Translations under genes and position numbers: made by a program | Shown: positions 56,901-63,887 of the stretch, piece by piece | How positions within the stretch are numbered: the first letter of the stretch is position 1 | Layout of the letters: each line of letters starts with the position of its first letter | Assembly: GCF_014280435.1 (NCBI RefSeq) | Contig: NZ_CP060388.1 | Location: 248,001-312,000, forward strand | Direction of reading: 5' to 3' | From: Sphingobium sp. KCTC 72723 | GTDB taxonomy: Bacteria > Pseudomonadota > Alphaproteobacteria > Sphingomonadales > Sphingomonadaceae | DNA length: 64,000 bases | Notes under the pieces: generated by a model | Database searches by the model: none | The model's input: the letters and a program-made list of their open reading frames with translations, nothing else | What the model was told of the DNA's origin: nothing

Positions 56901-57309
56901 CGAGATGGCCCGCCTGACACCGCTGGAAAGCAGCGCCGACATTGGCGTCAAATATTTCTCTGGCATCGCCAGCTACACCAGCCGCTTCACTTTGCCCAAG
57001 GGCGTGAAGCCGGGCGCGCCACTGTGGATCGACCTGGGCAAGGTCGGCGATCTGGCCGAAGTGCGGGTCAACGGGCAACTTGCAGGCACGACATGGTTTG
57101 CGCCTTACCGCATCGACATCGGCAAGCTGGCGAAGAAGGGCGACAACCAGATCGAGGTGAAGGTCGCCAATCTGTGGGTCAATCGCCTGATCGGCGATCA
57201 GCAACCCGGCGCGCAGAAGGTGACGTTCACTGCTGCGCCGACCTATATGCCCAACGCGCCGCTGCGTCCTTCGGGCCTGATCGGGCCGGTCACACTGATC
57301 GCGGAATGA
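53989..57309 (+). CDS. GH106 family alpha-L-rhamnosidase
   Basis: The 1106-residue precursor has a signal peptide ending in SPSLAD. The N-terminal block PRVWWHWMNGNVTKQGIDKD and IGGVQNFDANLMTP is typical of GH106. DSIEVGAANWTPRMVEEFQ near residue 475 lies in the catalytic barrel, and a beta-sandwich module with VKPGAPLWIDLGKVGDLAEV ends the protein. GH106 enzymes remove terminal alpha-L-rhamnose from plant glycosides and polysaccharides. Together with the GH1 gene it implies a rhamnosyl-glucoside substrate. Confidence 0.9.
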   Translation: MPKSFRLAALLACAAFASPSLADDLADGFKNPPQSARPRVWWHWMNGNVTKQGIDKDLDWMARMGIGGVQNFDANLMTPKIVPNPLTYMTDGWKDAFRHAVRTADAKGLEFAIAASPGWSETGGPWVKPEDGMKKLVWAEADLRGGQRVKGALPMPPSVIGAFQSGGSHEAQDSFLDKGKAVAPLYRDARVLAYPLQAVTLPRPVATQTDGKPVAIDALIDADLESVAKLSTGTDAQPDALTLDYGKAVTVRAATLYIPNAKPPFRDPAYQPVLEVERDGQWHRLGDFPLGEASTTIGFDAVTARRFRLVLSPNTGPKSPGLEEGAPGAIQIDIFAQPKTPTLAIGDFRLHGDAKLDRFEAKAGYTILPDYGVLKPVGNGDAVDPAKVIDLTDRLRPDGTLDWTAPKGSDRRIVRMGWSLTGKTNHPATPEATGLEVDKYDAAAVRRYLETYLGMYRDTVGAEWIGKKGISALLTDSIEVGAANWTPRMVEEFQARRGYDPVPFLPALTGAVVGSPAKSDAFLYDFRQTLADLMADAHYGTVARVAHESGLTVYGEALENGRPVLGDDLAMRSHADVPMAALWTFNRGGKPRPTLIGDMKGAASVAHIYGQNIVSAESMTSAFSPWAFAPSDLKRIIDLEFASGVNRPIVHTSVHQPVDDKVPGLSLMIFGQYFNRHESWAEMARPWVDYMARTGYLLQQGRDSADIAYFYGEDQPITSLFEHGVPGDLPTRYAYDFVNADILTSRMQVDKGDLVAGRARYRALYLGASSKVMTLSTLRRIAALVEGGATVIGMAPQRAPGMMDDAAAFTALAAKLWSGGAQGKGRVIASTDVEAALAGAGIGPDFRIADGAADADYRFVHRKLADGDLYFVNNRTDKAGRIEARFRVTGKQPEIWRAIDGSAAPVAYRTEGGETVIPLDVGAEDAFFVLFRKPATSAALTLPAKTRRTLATLDRPWNVSFQPGRGAPAQVEMARLTPLESSADIGVKYFSGIASYTSRFTLPKGVKPGAPLWIDLGKVGDLAEVRVNGQLAGTTWFAPYRIDIGKLAKKGDNQIEVKVANLWVNRLIGDQQPGAQKVTFTAAPTYMPNAPLRPSGLIGPVTLIAE

Positions 57310-57313
57310 AGGG

Positions 57314-58078
57314 TCAGAGGCGGCGGGCGATCGCGCCTGCCGCCCACCCCATGCCGACGGCCATCGCCATGGCAGTCAGGCCGTAGAGGAAGGACCAGTT
57401 TTCCGCCGCACTGGCCATAAATTGTTCAAAGCCCGACTTGCGCACGGTAATGTCGCGCACCGCCGCAGCCACGACCCGGCCATCCTGCACCAGGAAAGTT
57501 TCGGCGGTGTAATCGCCCACGATCACGCGCGCCGACAATGGCAAGCGGGCGCGATATAGCACGCCGTCGCTGATTTCCACCGTGCCGGGTCGCTCCACGA
57601 ACAGGCCCGACCGCTGACGCAGGTCGACAAGGCCAGCCTGGAAGCGATCCAGTTCCGCGCTGTCGTTGAGCGAGGAAGGGGAGAGTTGCAGCTTGTCCAC
57701 GCCCAGTTCGTAAATGGCAGCAGTGCGCGCATCGACGATCCGTTCGATCGGGCGCGATGACGCCATGGCGTAGAAGCTGGGCGCGGAGCGGAAGCGGGCG
57801 CGGTCGGCATTGACCCAGATGCCCGCCACCTTCTGTTTTTCGCGCATGGTGATCGATTGTTCCGGGCCTTTGAGGACCACGACGATGTCGGCTGGCTTGT
57901 CCGGCCTGCGCCCGTCGGGATAGACGATCGCGCCGAACAGCAACAGGTCCGCGCCGGTGAAGCTATATTGGATCACGACTTCGCGTTGCGACACGTCCGG
58001 CACCAGTTGCGGCTCGGCAGCCCCGACGATCAGGGGTATCGCCGCCGCCAGCAGCCATAGGCCAGCGTGACGCTTCAC
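57314..58078 (-). CDS. TIGR02186 family membrane-linked protein
   Basis: GTG 58078 overlaps the upstream gene's stop (GTGA) and gives 254 residues; a much longer open frame to 59011 is an artefact over the TauE/SafE gene. A signal peptide ends in IVGAAEP. QREVVIQYSFTGADLLLFGAIVYPDGRRP and a C-terminal membrane helix follow. TIGR02186 proteins regularly pair with TauE/SafE transporters, as here; the function is not established. Confidence 0.85.
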   Translation of the reverse strand: MKRHAGLWLLAAAIPLIVGAAEPQLVPDVSQREVVIQYSFTGADLLLFGAIVYPDGRRPDKPADIVVVLKGPEQSITMREKQKVAGIWVNADRARFRSAPSFYAMASSRPIERIVDARTAAIYELGVDKLQLSPSSLNDSAELDRFQAGLVDLRQRSGLFVERPGTVEISDGVLYRARLPLSARVIVGDYTAETFLVQDGRVVAAAVRDITVRKSGFEQFMASAAENWSFLYGLTAMAMAVGMGWAAGAIARRL

Positions 58079-58989
58079 AGCAGTTCGATCGTGAAGATTT
58101 CGTCGGGCCGCCATGCCAGACCCAGCGCCATGCGCGCGGCGACCAGCAGCACGATGAAGGCCAGCAATACGCGCAGATATTCGGGCCTGACCGACATGGA
58201 AATGCGGGTGCCGACCTGCGCGCCCGTCACGCTGCCGATCAGCAGCAGCAGGGCCAGCACCAGATCGACCGCCTTGGTCGTCATCGCGTGCATCATCGTC
58301 GTCGCCATGGTGACGAACAATATCTGGAACAGCGATGTGCCGACCACCGACTGGGTCGTCATGCCCAACAGATAGAGCATGGCCGGAACAAGGATGAAGC
58401 CGCCGCCCACCCCCAGCAGCATCGTCAATATCCCCGTCGCCATGCCCAGCAACAGCGGCGCCAGCGGCGAGATATAGAGGCCCGACCGATAGAAGCGCCA
58501 CCGCATCGGCAGCGCAGCGACCAGCGGGTGATGCCGTCGTTTGCGGGCGGTGGGCCGCCGCCCGGTCCTGAGCGCAACGAGCGACTGGATCGATTCCTTG
58601 GCCATCAATATGCCGATGCCACCCAGCATCACGACGTAGAGGATGCCGATCACGGTGTCGATCTGGCCGATATATTGCAGCAGGCGAAAGATGAAGACGC
58701 CCAGCCCCGCGCCCACGACGCCGCCTGCGATCAGCACGCCGCCCATGCGGAAATCCACCGTGCCGCGCGCCATATGGGACACGACGCCCGATACGCTGGC
58801 CCCAGTGACCTGCGACGCGGCGGAGGCGGCGGCAACGGTCGGCGGGATGCCGTAAAAGATCAGCAGCGGAGTCGTCAGAAACCCGCCGCCCACGCCGAAC
58901 ATGCCCGACAACAGGCCGACGACACCGCCCAGCCCGATGATGACCAGCGCGTTCACCGACAGATTGGCTATGGGCAGGTAGAGATCCAT
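58075..58989 (-). CDS. TauE/SafE family sulfite/sulfonate exporter
   Basis: ATG 58989 gives 304 residues with about eight helices. The internal repeat shows as GLLSGMFGVGGGFLTTPLL near residue 30 and ILTMLLGVGGGFILVPAML near residue 190. Members export sulfite or sulfonates, or exchange organic anions. It forms a two-gene operon with the TIGR02186 gene. Confidence 0.9.
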   Translation of the reverse strand: MDLYLPIANLSVNALVIIGLGGVVGLLSGMFGVGGGFLTTPLLIFYGIPPTVAAASAASQVTGASVSGVVSHMARGTVDFRMGGVLIAGGVVGAGLGVFIFRLLQYIGQIDTVIGILYVVMLGGIGILMAKESIQSLVALRTGRRPTARKRRHHPLVAALPMRWRFYRSGLYISPLAPLLLGMATGILTMLLGVGGGFILVPAMLYLLGMTTQSVVGTSLFQILFVTMATTMMHAMTTKAVDLVLALLLLIGSVTGAQVGTRISMSVRPEYLRVLLAFIVLLVAARMALGLAWRPDEIFTIELL

Positions 58990-59047
58990 GGAGCGTCCGG
59001 GGTAAAGGCAAAGCGCCGCGATAGGAAGGCGTTGCGACGCGGTTGCG

Positions 59048-59770
59048 TCAAAAATCCGCCGCCAGCGTGACGGCCAGCCCGGAAGCGGGGGCGGCGCGAC
59101 CGGCAATCCGCTCGCGCCATTCGACGCTGATCCGGGTGGCGATTTGCGGCAGGGGGAGGCGGAGCTGGATTTCGGGACCGATGTCGATCCGCGCGACGCC
59201 CGGCTGCGCCCCGCCCGACATCGCGCCGCCAATACGGATCGGCGACCCGGCGACCGGCGAGAGCAATGACAGCTTGCCGTCGATGAAAGCGTCGCGCCGT
59301 TTGAAGCCGACCATCCCTGCCTGTGCATAGGCTTCGGCCAGCAGCGGGCCGTCGCCGACCGGAGCAGGGCCAAAGCCGCCCACGACCATCACGGCATTGG
59401 CATTGCGCCCGCCTGCCCCCAGCGCGACGCGCCTTTCCGCCGCGACGCTGACCGGGATGGAGCGGGCAGGCTGAAAGGCGATGCCGATTGCCGCTTCGGG
59501 TGCGGCGGGGCGGGCCAGCGCACGGGTGGCGCGGGCATAGGCGACGGTGCGGCTGCCCGCTTTCGGGGTGAGGTCATAATCGATGCGGATGCCCGCCTGC
59601 GATCCGCCCAGACGGCCGACCGAAGCGATGTCGCGCCCGGTCGCTCCGGCACCACGCCACAAAGCCCAGGCGCTGCCATGCCAGCGGTCGGTAGGGGCGT
59701 TTGGCGACAGCGAGATGGACAATGGTGCTGCTAATGGTGTCACGCCTCTGCCACTGTCCATGTCGCTGTC
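59048..59770 (-). pseudogene. 3' part of a gene split by the IS66 element
   Basis: This 240-codon fragment has the repeating Gly/Ala/Ser-rich short-strand pattern of an outer-membrane beta-barrel and ends in LAVTLAADF with a final Phe. ATG 59761 could start a remnant product, but the codons before it (GGC GAC AGC GAC) join in frame to the fragment at 61235-61585 once the IS and one target duplicate are removed. The joined gene would encode 357 residues. It follows a glycosyltransferase gene, in the manner of NfrA/NfrB-like pairs, though its own identity is not clear. Confidence 0.8.
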
Positions 59771-59799
59771 GCCAAAACGTAATTGCTCACGGGGTCGGC
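59771..59799 (+). repeat. Left end of the IS66 element: target duplicate and inverted repeat
   Basis: GCCAAAAC (59771-59778) is the 8-base target duplicate. The 21-base terminal inverted repeat follows at 59779-59799, beginning GTAATTGCTCACG; it matches the right end at 19 of 21 positions. Confidence 0.92.
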
Positions 59800-61234
59800 A
59801 ATTGGTGGGCTGATCAGGCGACCACGAATCTGCCGTCGACGAGTTCGCGGATGGCTACGAGGGCCGATTTTCCGCTGAGACGAGCGGTTCCGGTGACGGA
59901 TCGATATCCAGCGTGGATCTGGGCGCCCCAGTCGGAGCGGAAGCCGTTGGTGACCTTGCGGAACACGACCGAGGGGCGGATCTCGCGCTCTGATATATTG
60001 TTGGTCGCAGGGACGTCGCGGTTGGTGAGGAAGACGAAGAACTTGCCCCGCCAGGCCTTGATTTGTTTGAGCAGAACGCGTCCCGCCGGGTGCGCGACAG
60101 GCATCTGTACCAGGCGGGTCAGCAGATTGTCGGCCTTCGCGGCGTAGGCGGCCAGCGTCGTGTCCTTCAGGCTGCTTCGTCGCTTGCCGATCCGGATCGC
60201 CCAGCGCAGGTGGTCGCGGACTTTGGGAGCGAAGGCGGTATCCCCGCAGTCGATGGCATACTGAACATCGCGCAGGACATGCGCGAGGCAGACCTGATGC
60301 TCCTTGCCCAGTTCCTGCTGTCCAGCGTAGCGATCGGAGACCCACACATCAGGTTGGTGGCCGCCCAACACCTCCTCAGCAACACTGCGCGCCCGGCGCG
60401 GGGCGATCTTGTGCAGAACCGCGTCTTTCGAGAGGAAGACCCATTGCCAATGGGCAATGCCGTTGGTGCGCGTGGACGTCTCATCGGACGCGATAATCTT
60501 TGCCGTGAGCAACTTGTCGGTGATCGCCTTCGTGGCTGCTGTCATTCCGGCCTCCATACGCCTGAACGCGTTGGCGATCGCCCCTTGGGAGATCGTGAGG
60601 CCAAACAGCTCCGCAGCAATGCGCGAAAGTCGCTCGAAGCTGACATGGTGGCTGTGATGCAGATAGGCCAGCAGCGAGCGGATGCCGGGGCCAAACGGCG
60701 TGCCCGGCTCCATGCCCGCCGGTGCTGCGGCACGGTAGCGACGGCCACATCCCCCGCAGCGCGCACCAAACAATTCGATGCGGGTCACAATCGGACGGAT
60801 CGGCGGCAGGTCGATATGATCGTAGCGGTGGCGGCAATGCTGGGCCTGCGAGGATATATCGGTCCCGCAATGGCAGCAGCTTGCCGCCATGATGCGTTCG
60901 GTTTTGTCCGGCGTCTCGGTCAATGGGCGGTGCTTGCCTTCGCGCGGCGGGCGCTTGCCAGCCTTGGGCTTACCGCCTTTGCCACCGCGCTTGCCAAAGT
61001 CGTCCTTCGATGGCGGAATATGCGAATTCCTGGATGTCTTGCGCGGCGTGCCGACCAGGGATTCCAACTCAGAAATCCGCGCTACCAGTCGCTCGATCAT
61101 CTCGTGCTGCGCGAGCAGCAACTCGTTCTTCTCGGCTTCGGTCAGCACATGAAGCGGCGGCGGTGACATCCGTAGGGTGAATCAGCCAATCGACCTCCGC
61201 GCAATACTTTTCTGCCAACCACGTGAGCAATTAC
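59779..61234 (-). mobile_element. IS66-family insertion sequence (single tnpC)
   Basis: The 1456-base element is bounded by near-perfect 21-base inverted repeats and an 8-base direct duplicate GCCAAAAC (59771-59778 and 61235-61242), the length typical of IS66. It carries one transposase (TnpC) and lacks tnpA and tnpB, as in the ISBst12 subgroup. Intact gene, intact ends and identical target copies suggest a fairly recent insertion. It splits a reading frame. Confidence 0.92.
59814..61169 (-). CDS. tnpC: IS66-family transposase TnpC
   Basis: The 451-residue protein has an N-terminal leucine-rich helix (EMIERLVARISELESLV), then a basic linker (KRGGKGGKPKAGKRPPREGK). A zinc-binding region follows (CCHCGTDISSQAQHC, then CGGCGRRY near residue 140), and then the DDE domain: Asp in IIASDETSTR near residue 240, the middle region VWVSDRYAGQQELGK, and Glu in NNISEREIRPSVV near residue 400. 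The reading frame is intact. Confidence 0.94.
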   Translation of the reverse strand: MSPPPLHVLTEAEKNELLLAQHEMIERLVARISELESLVGTPRKTSRNSHIPPSKDDFGKRGGKGGKPKAGKRPPREGKHRPLTETPDKTERIMAASCCHCGTDISSQAQHCRHRYDHIDLPPIRPIVTRIELFGARCGGCGRRYRAAAPAGMEPGTPFGPGIRSLLAYLHHSHHVSFERLSRIAAELFGLTISQGAIANAFRRMEAGMTAATKAITDKLLTAKIIASDETSTRTNGIAHWQWVFLSKDAVLHKIAPRRARSVAEEVLGGHQPDVWVSDRYAGQQELGKEHQVCLAHVLRDVQYAIDCGDTAFAPKVRDHLRWAIRIGKRRSSLKDTTLAAYAAKADNLLTRLVQMPVAHPAGRVLLKQIKAWRGKFFVFLTNRDVPATNNISEREIRPSVVFRKVTNGFRSDWGAQIHAGYRSVTGTARLSGKSALVAIRELVDGRFVVA

Positions 61235-61242
61235 GCCAAAAC
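61214..61242 (-). repeat. Right end of the IS66 element: inverted repeat and target duplicate
   Basis: The inverted repeat occupies 61214-61234 and the second GCCAAAAC copy is at 61235-61242. Both mirror the left end at 59771-59799. Confidence 0.92.
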
Positions 61243-61585
61243 TGCTGTTTCCGCCATGATGGCGGTTGGCGAAGGCGACCGAAAAGCTGATGAATTTCAA
61301 CAGATCGATCGTCGCCTGATCGTTGATCGCGGCTTGGGCAATGCTGCGCGGTGCGAGCCGTCGTGGCGGGGCAGGCAGCGTTGCCATCGCCAGATTGCGG
61401 GCCGGGACAGCGATTGGAAACAGGCGGGTCGGCTGTGACCGGGATAGCACGATAGCGCTCGCCGTCGCCAGCCTGACCGGCGCTGCGGGCGGCAATCCTG
61501 GCTGACTGGCGATGCGGACGGCGATCCACCCGGCCATCAGCAGGAAGAAGAAGCGCAGCGGTCGGCCGCTGACCGGAGGGGTCAC
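61235..61585 (-). pseudogene. 5' part of the gene split by the IS66 element
   Basis: GTG 61585 overlaps the glycosyltransferase stop (GTGA). The 117 codons to the IS encode a hydrophobic start (PLRFFFLLMAGWIAVRIA) and a Pro/Arg/Ala-rich exported part ending in HHGGNSSFG. At present the frame reads through the IS end and stops at 61142, giving a truncated 147-residue product. The rest of the gene is at 59048-59770. Confidence 0.8.
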
Positions 61586-62477
61586 GGATCGGTCTGCATG
61601 TCGGGGAAGCGATGCTGGGTCTTGTCCCATTTCAGCGGCGCGCCCAGCAGCGAGCGGGCGTAGAGGAAGATGGCGCGCCGTGCCGCCAATATTGCGATAT
61701 AGTTGGCGATGACCGTGCGCGGCACTGCGCCCAGGCCATAGCGCCAGCCATAAGCCTTCCCCACGAACAGCGCGCGCATGGCCGCCCGCCAGATCATGAG
61801 GCCAAGGTTCAGCCAAAGCAGGGCGGTAATGGTGGGTGACAGCGACCGGGGCAGCAGGGGTTGGGCGGAGATCAGGTCGACGATCCAGAGCGCAGCCGAC
61901 AATGGCAGCATCAGATAGGCGGCAAACAGGACGAGGGCCGCAATCGACGCTGCCCGATCACGCAGGCGCATCCACCATTCCGCCGGACCGCCGCGCCAGC
62001 CCAGCCGGTCCCACCCGGCCAGCGATATGCCCACGATCCAGCGCGCCTTTTGCCGCACCGCGCCGTCGATCGTGTCGGGAAAATATTCGCGCGTCGCCAC
62101 CAGTTCGCCGCGCGCGTCGCGCATCCGCACGAACACGCCCTTGCCGCCCATGTCGCGGATGCGCAGGCCCGCTTCATAATCCTCCGTCAGCGATGAAGGG
62201 TCGAACGGGCCGGGCGCGCCATCATGCGCCAGCCGCGCAAGCGTGCCGCGCTCGAACGCGCAGGCTACCCCCGCAGACGGCACGGATGCACCCAACGCTT
62301 CCCGCACGGTCAGGAATTTGCCGTGGCTCTCGGCAAATTCGTCGCAATAATGATTGGCGATCGCGCGGGCCAGCAAGCCGCCCCGGCCGGGCAGCGGCAG
62401 GACGGGCAGTTGCACCATTTCGAACCTGTCGATCATGAAGTCGAAGATGCGGATTTCATCGGCATGGACGACATCTT
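61582..62477 (-). pseudogene. 5'-truncated membrane glycosyltransferase (NfrB/BcsA-like GT2)
   Basis: About 298 codons remain. The surviving part begins at EDVVHADEIRIFDF, normally the middle of an HDAEDVV motif, so the preceding catalytic half is missing. Still present are TEDYEAGLRI and the QKARW motif of processive GT2 enzymes, then several membrane helices. Upstream the sequence changes abruptly to an unrelated frame (FAWLFGVTTETTC) and AT-richer DNA, so recombination removed the 5' end. The frame can be read from ATG 62598, but that overlaps the Pycsar effector and is unlikely to make a working enzyme. Confidence 0.82.
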
Positions 62478-62482
62478 CGCAA

Positions 62483-62512
62483 GTGGTTTCGGTTGTAACA
62501 CCGAAAAGCCAC
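62483..62512. repeat. Inverted repeat at the junction of the truncated gene and the Pycsar unit
   Basis: TTTCGGT (62487-62493) pairs with ACCGAAA (62500-62506); outer GTGG (62483-62486) pairs with CCAC (62509-62512) after a two-base bulge. It lies a few bases from the point where glycosyltransferase homology ends. It may be a recombination site or an inefficient terminator of the operon; no integrase is nearby. Confidence 0.45.
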
Positions 62513-62534
62513 GCAAATCTGCGGATTTTTGATC

Positions 62535-63056
62535 CTAACCAGAGATGACGGGAATTCTTCCGTTTGAAAGAGCAGTAGCGACGAGGACTATTGCCCAAGG
62601 CAGCAGCGACGCCGTGGCATACTGCGTAGCATTTTTCAGATACCGATATTTACAGGCTACGATCTCAGAGTTGCGCCAAATCTGACCCGAAATGTCATCA
62701 AGCAAATCCAATACCGACGCAGCCTTGTATTGTCTTATAAAGTCTGCTTCCCGCCGTTTCGCTATTTCCCCAAAATAAATGAGAGAGGCGCTTCCCCCCT
62801 CCAAATGAGGATACGCGCAACGATACAGATTAAAAAATGTGACGCCCATAGCGACTAGGAGAATGGCCAGCGGTGTTGCGATATACCATCTTTGGAAATC
62901 GCCAGCCGACAGATTGAGTGCAGCCACTGCGATCTCTGCACAGGAAATGGCAAATAGCGCCGATACGCGGGTGTCGAGACGAGGAATGAAGCTCTGGATT
63001 AGAGCCAAATGCCGTTCTGCAACTTCCAAACGGTGCCGGTCATCTGCAATTGCCAT
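62535..63056 (-). CDS. pycTM: Pycsar membrane effector, DUF5706-like
   Basis: ATG 63056 follows the cyclase stop after a single base, with GGAG just upstream, so the two genes are translationally coupled; a longer frame to 63143 only overlaps the cyclase. The 173-residue protein has membrane helices at about residues 31-50, 58-78 and 145-163. The cytosolic part between them has SLIYFGEIAKRREADF and SEIVACKYRYLKNA, the layout of Pycsar effectors (PycTM). In known systems cyclic CMP or UMP binding makes the effector damage the inner membrane of infected cells. AT-richer than the flanks. Confidence 0.8.
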   Translation of the reverse strand: MAIADDRHRLEVAERHLALIQSFIPRLDTRVSALFAISCAEIAVAALNLSAGDFQRWYIATPLAILLVAMGVTFFNLYRCAYPHLEGGSASLIYFGEIAKRREADFIRQYKAASVLDLLDDISGQIWRNSEIVACKYRYLKNATQYATASLLPWAIVLVATALSNGRIPVISG

Positions 63057-63057
63057 T

Positions 63058-63756
63058 TTAGAGACTCCACCAATATGTGGAAGAGTAGATTGTCTTGCCA
63101 CCCATATCGTTCCAAGTGTTTGCAACCCACATATTTGTGCCATTTGACGCTGTTTTGGCAGAATTATCCATTTGGTCGTAAACAGCTTTTGTGATCCAAG
63201 TCGCCTTTGTATGATCTAATGCGGCGAGTTTTGCTGCATAGTTTGGCGCTTTGCCAACCCATACGAGATCGTTAGCGCCCCGAACTCCGGTCTTCGCAAC
63301 AAAAATATCAGAAGTGTCGACACCACACACATGATATAGTTTGTAGGTAGTGCGTTCTTTGTAGTGGTCGTCCATCTCTTTTTGGACAATGTTTTTAGCG
63401 GCCCAGTTTATTTTCAATGCAGTTCTAACTGCGCTGGTGTTTTTTGAGTCTCCTAGATAGACCGCCATGATACGATCGCCATCATATGCGGTGATTGTTC
63501 CACCTTCGGAGAGAATGATCTTCGCAGCGCAATGTAGAAAGGTCTTGTAGACCTCTGCTGCGAAAAAGTCTTTGTAACCGTCTACTAGCTTAGTTGAATC
63601 TGCGAGGTCAGCGTAAAGTATGGTCGCTTTCAGCTTTACAGCATCGTTGTTTAGCTTGATACTGTCGTCGGATGGTACAACACTACCATCTCGCGTAGTC
63701 CATCTTTGCTGGAAGATCTCTCTAACGCGCTTTTCCAGATCCTCTTTAAGCGACAT
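63058..63756 (-). CDS. pycC: Pycsar nucleotide cyclase PycC (class III)
   Basis: The 232-residue protein has the class III cyclase core: metal-binding Asp50 in LYADLADSTKL, Asp92/Asp94 in YDGDRIMAVY, the GVDTSDIFVAKTGVRG strand near residue 145, and DLVWVGKAPNYAAKL near residue 163. There is no signalling or membrane domain. A lone soluble cyclase directly before a DUF5706-like membrane protein is the Pycsar arrangement, in which phage infection triggers synthesis of cCMP or cUMP. An ordinary adenylate cyclase is less likely given the partner. Which base it uses cannot be read from the sequence. Confidence 0.82.
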   Translation of the reverse strand: MSLKEDLEKRVREIFQQRWTTRDGSVVPSDDSIKLNNDAVKLKATILYADLADSTKLVDGYKDFFAAEVYKTFLHCAAKIILSEGGTITAYDGDRIMAVYLGDSKNTSAVRTALKINWAAKNIVQKEMDDHYKERTTYKLYHVCGVDTSDIFVAKTGVRGANDLVWVGKAPNYAAKLAALDHTKATWITKAVYDQMDNSAKTASNGTNMWVANTWNDMGGKTIYSSTYWWSL

Positions 63757-63887
63757 TCGATTTCCCCATTTTTCGATAACTTACAACCAAGTAAGGGATT
63801 TTCAATATCCCACAACTCGTGTTGATGTAAATTACGTCCGAAACGATTTGGGTATAAAACGAGACCTCGGCCGCGCTTGGGCATGGA

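Noticed and set aside
58079..59011. Upstream extension of the TIGR02186 frame
   Set aside because: It lies over the TauE/SafE gene in another frame; GTG 58078 with a GTGA overlap and signal peptide is the real start.
61142..61234. Fusion of the split gene with IS sequence as a functional protein
   Set aside because: The read-through adds only about 30 residues encoded by the IS end; a truncated product is more likely than a new function.
63651..63884. 77-codon frame over the start of the cyclase (MPKRGRGLVLYPN)
   Set aside because: It overlaps pycC by about 105 bases in a different frame and has no recognisable domain. It could be a remnant of a flanking gene, but support is too weak.
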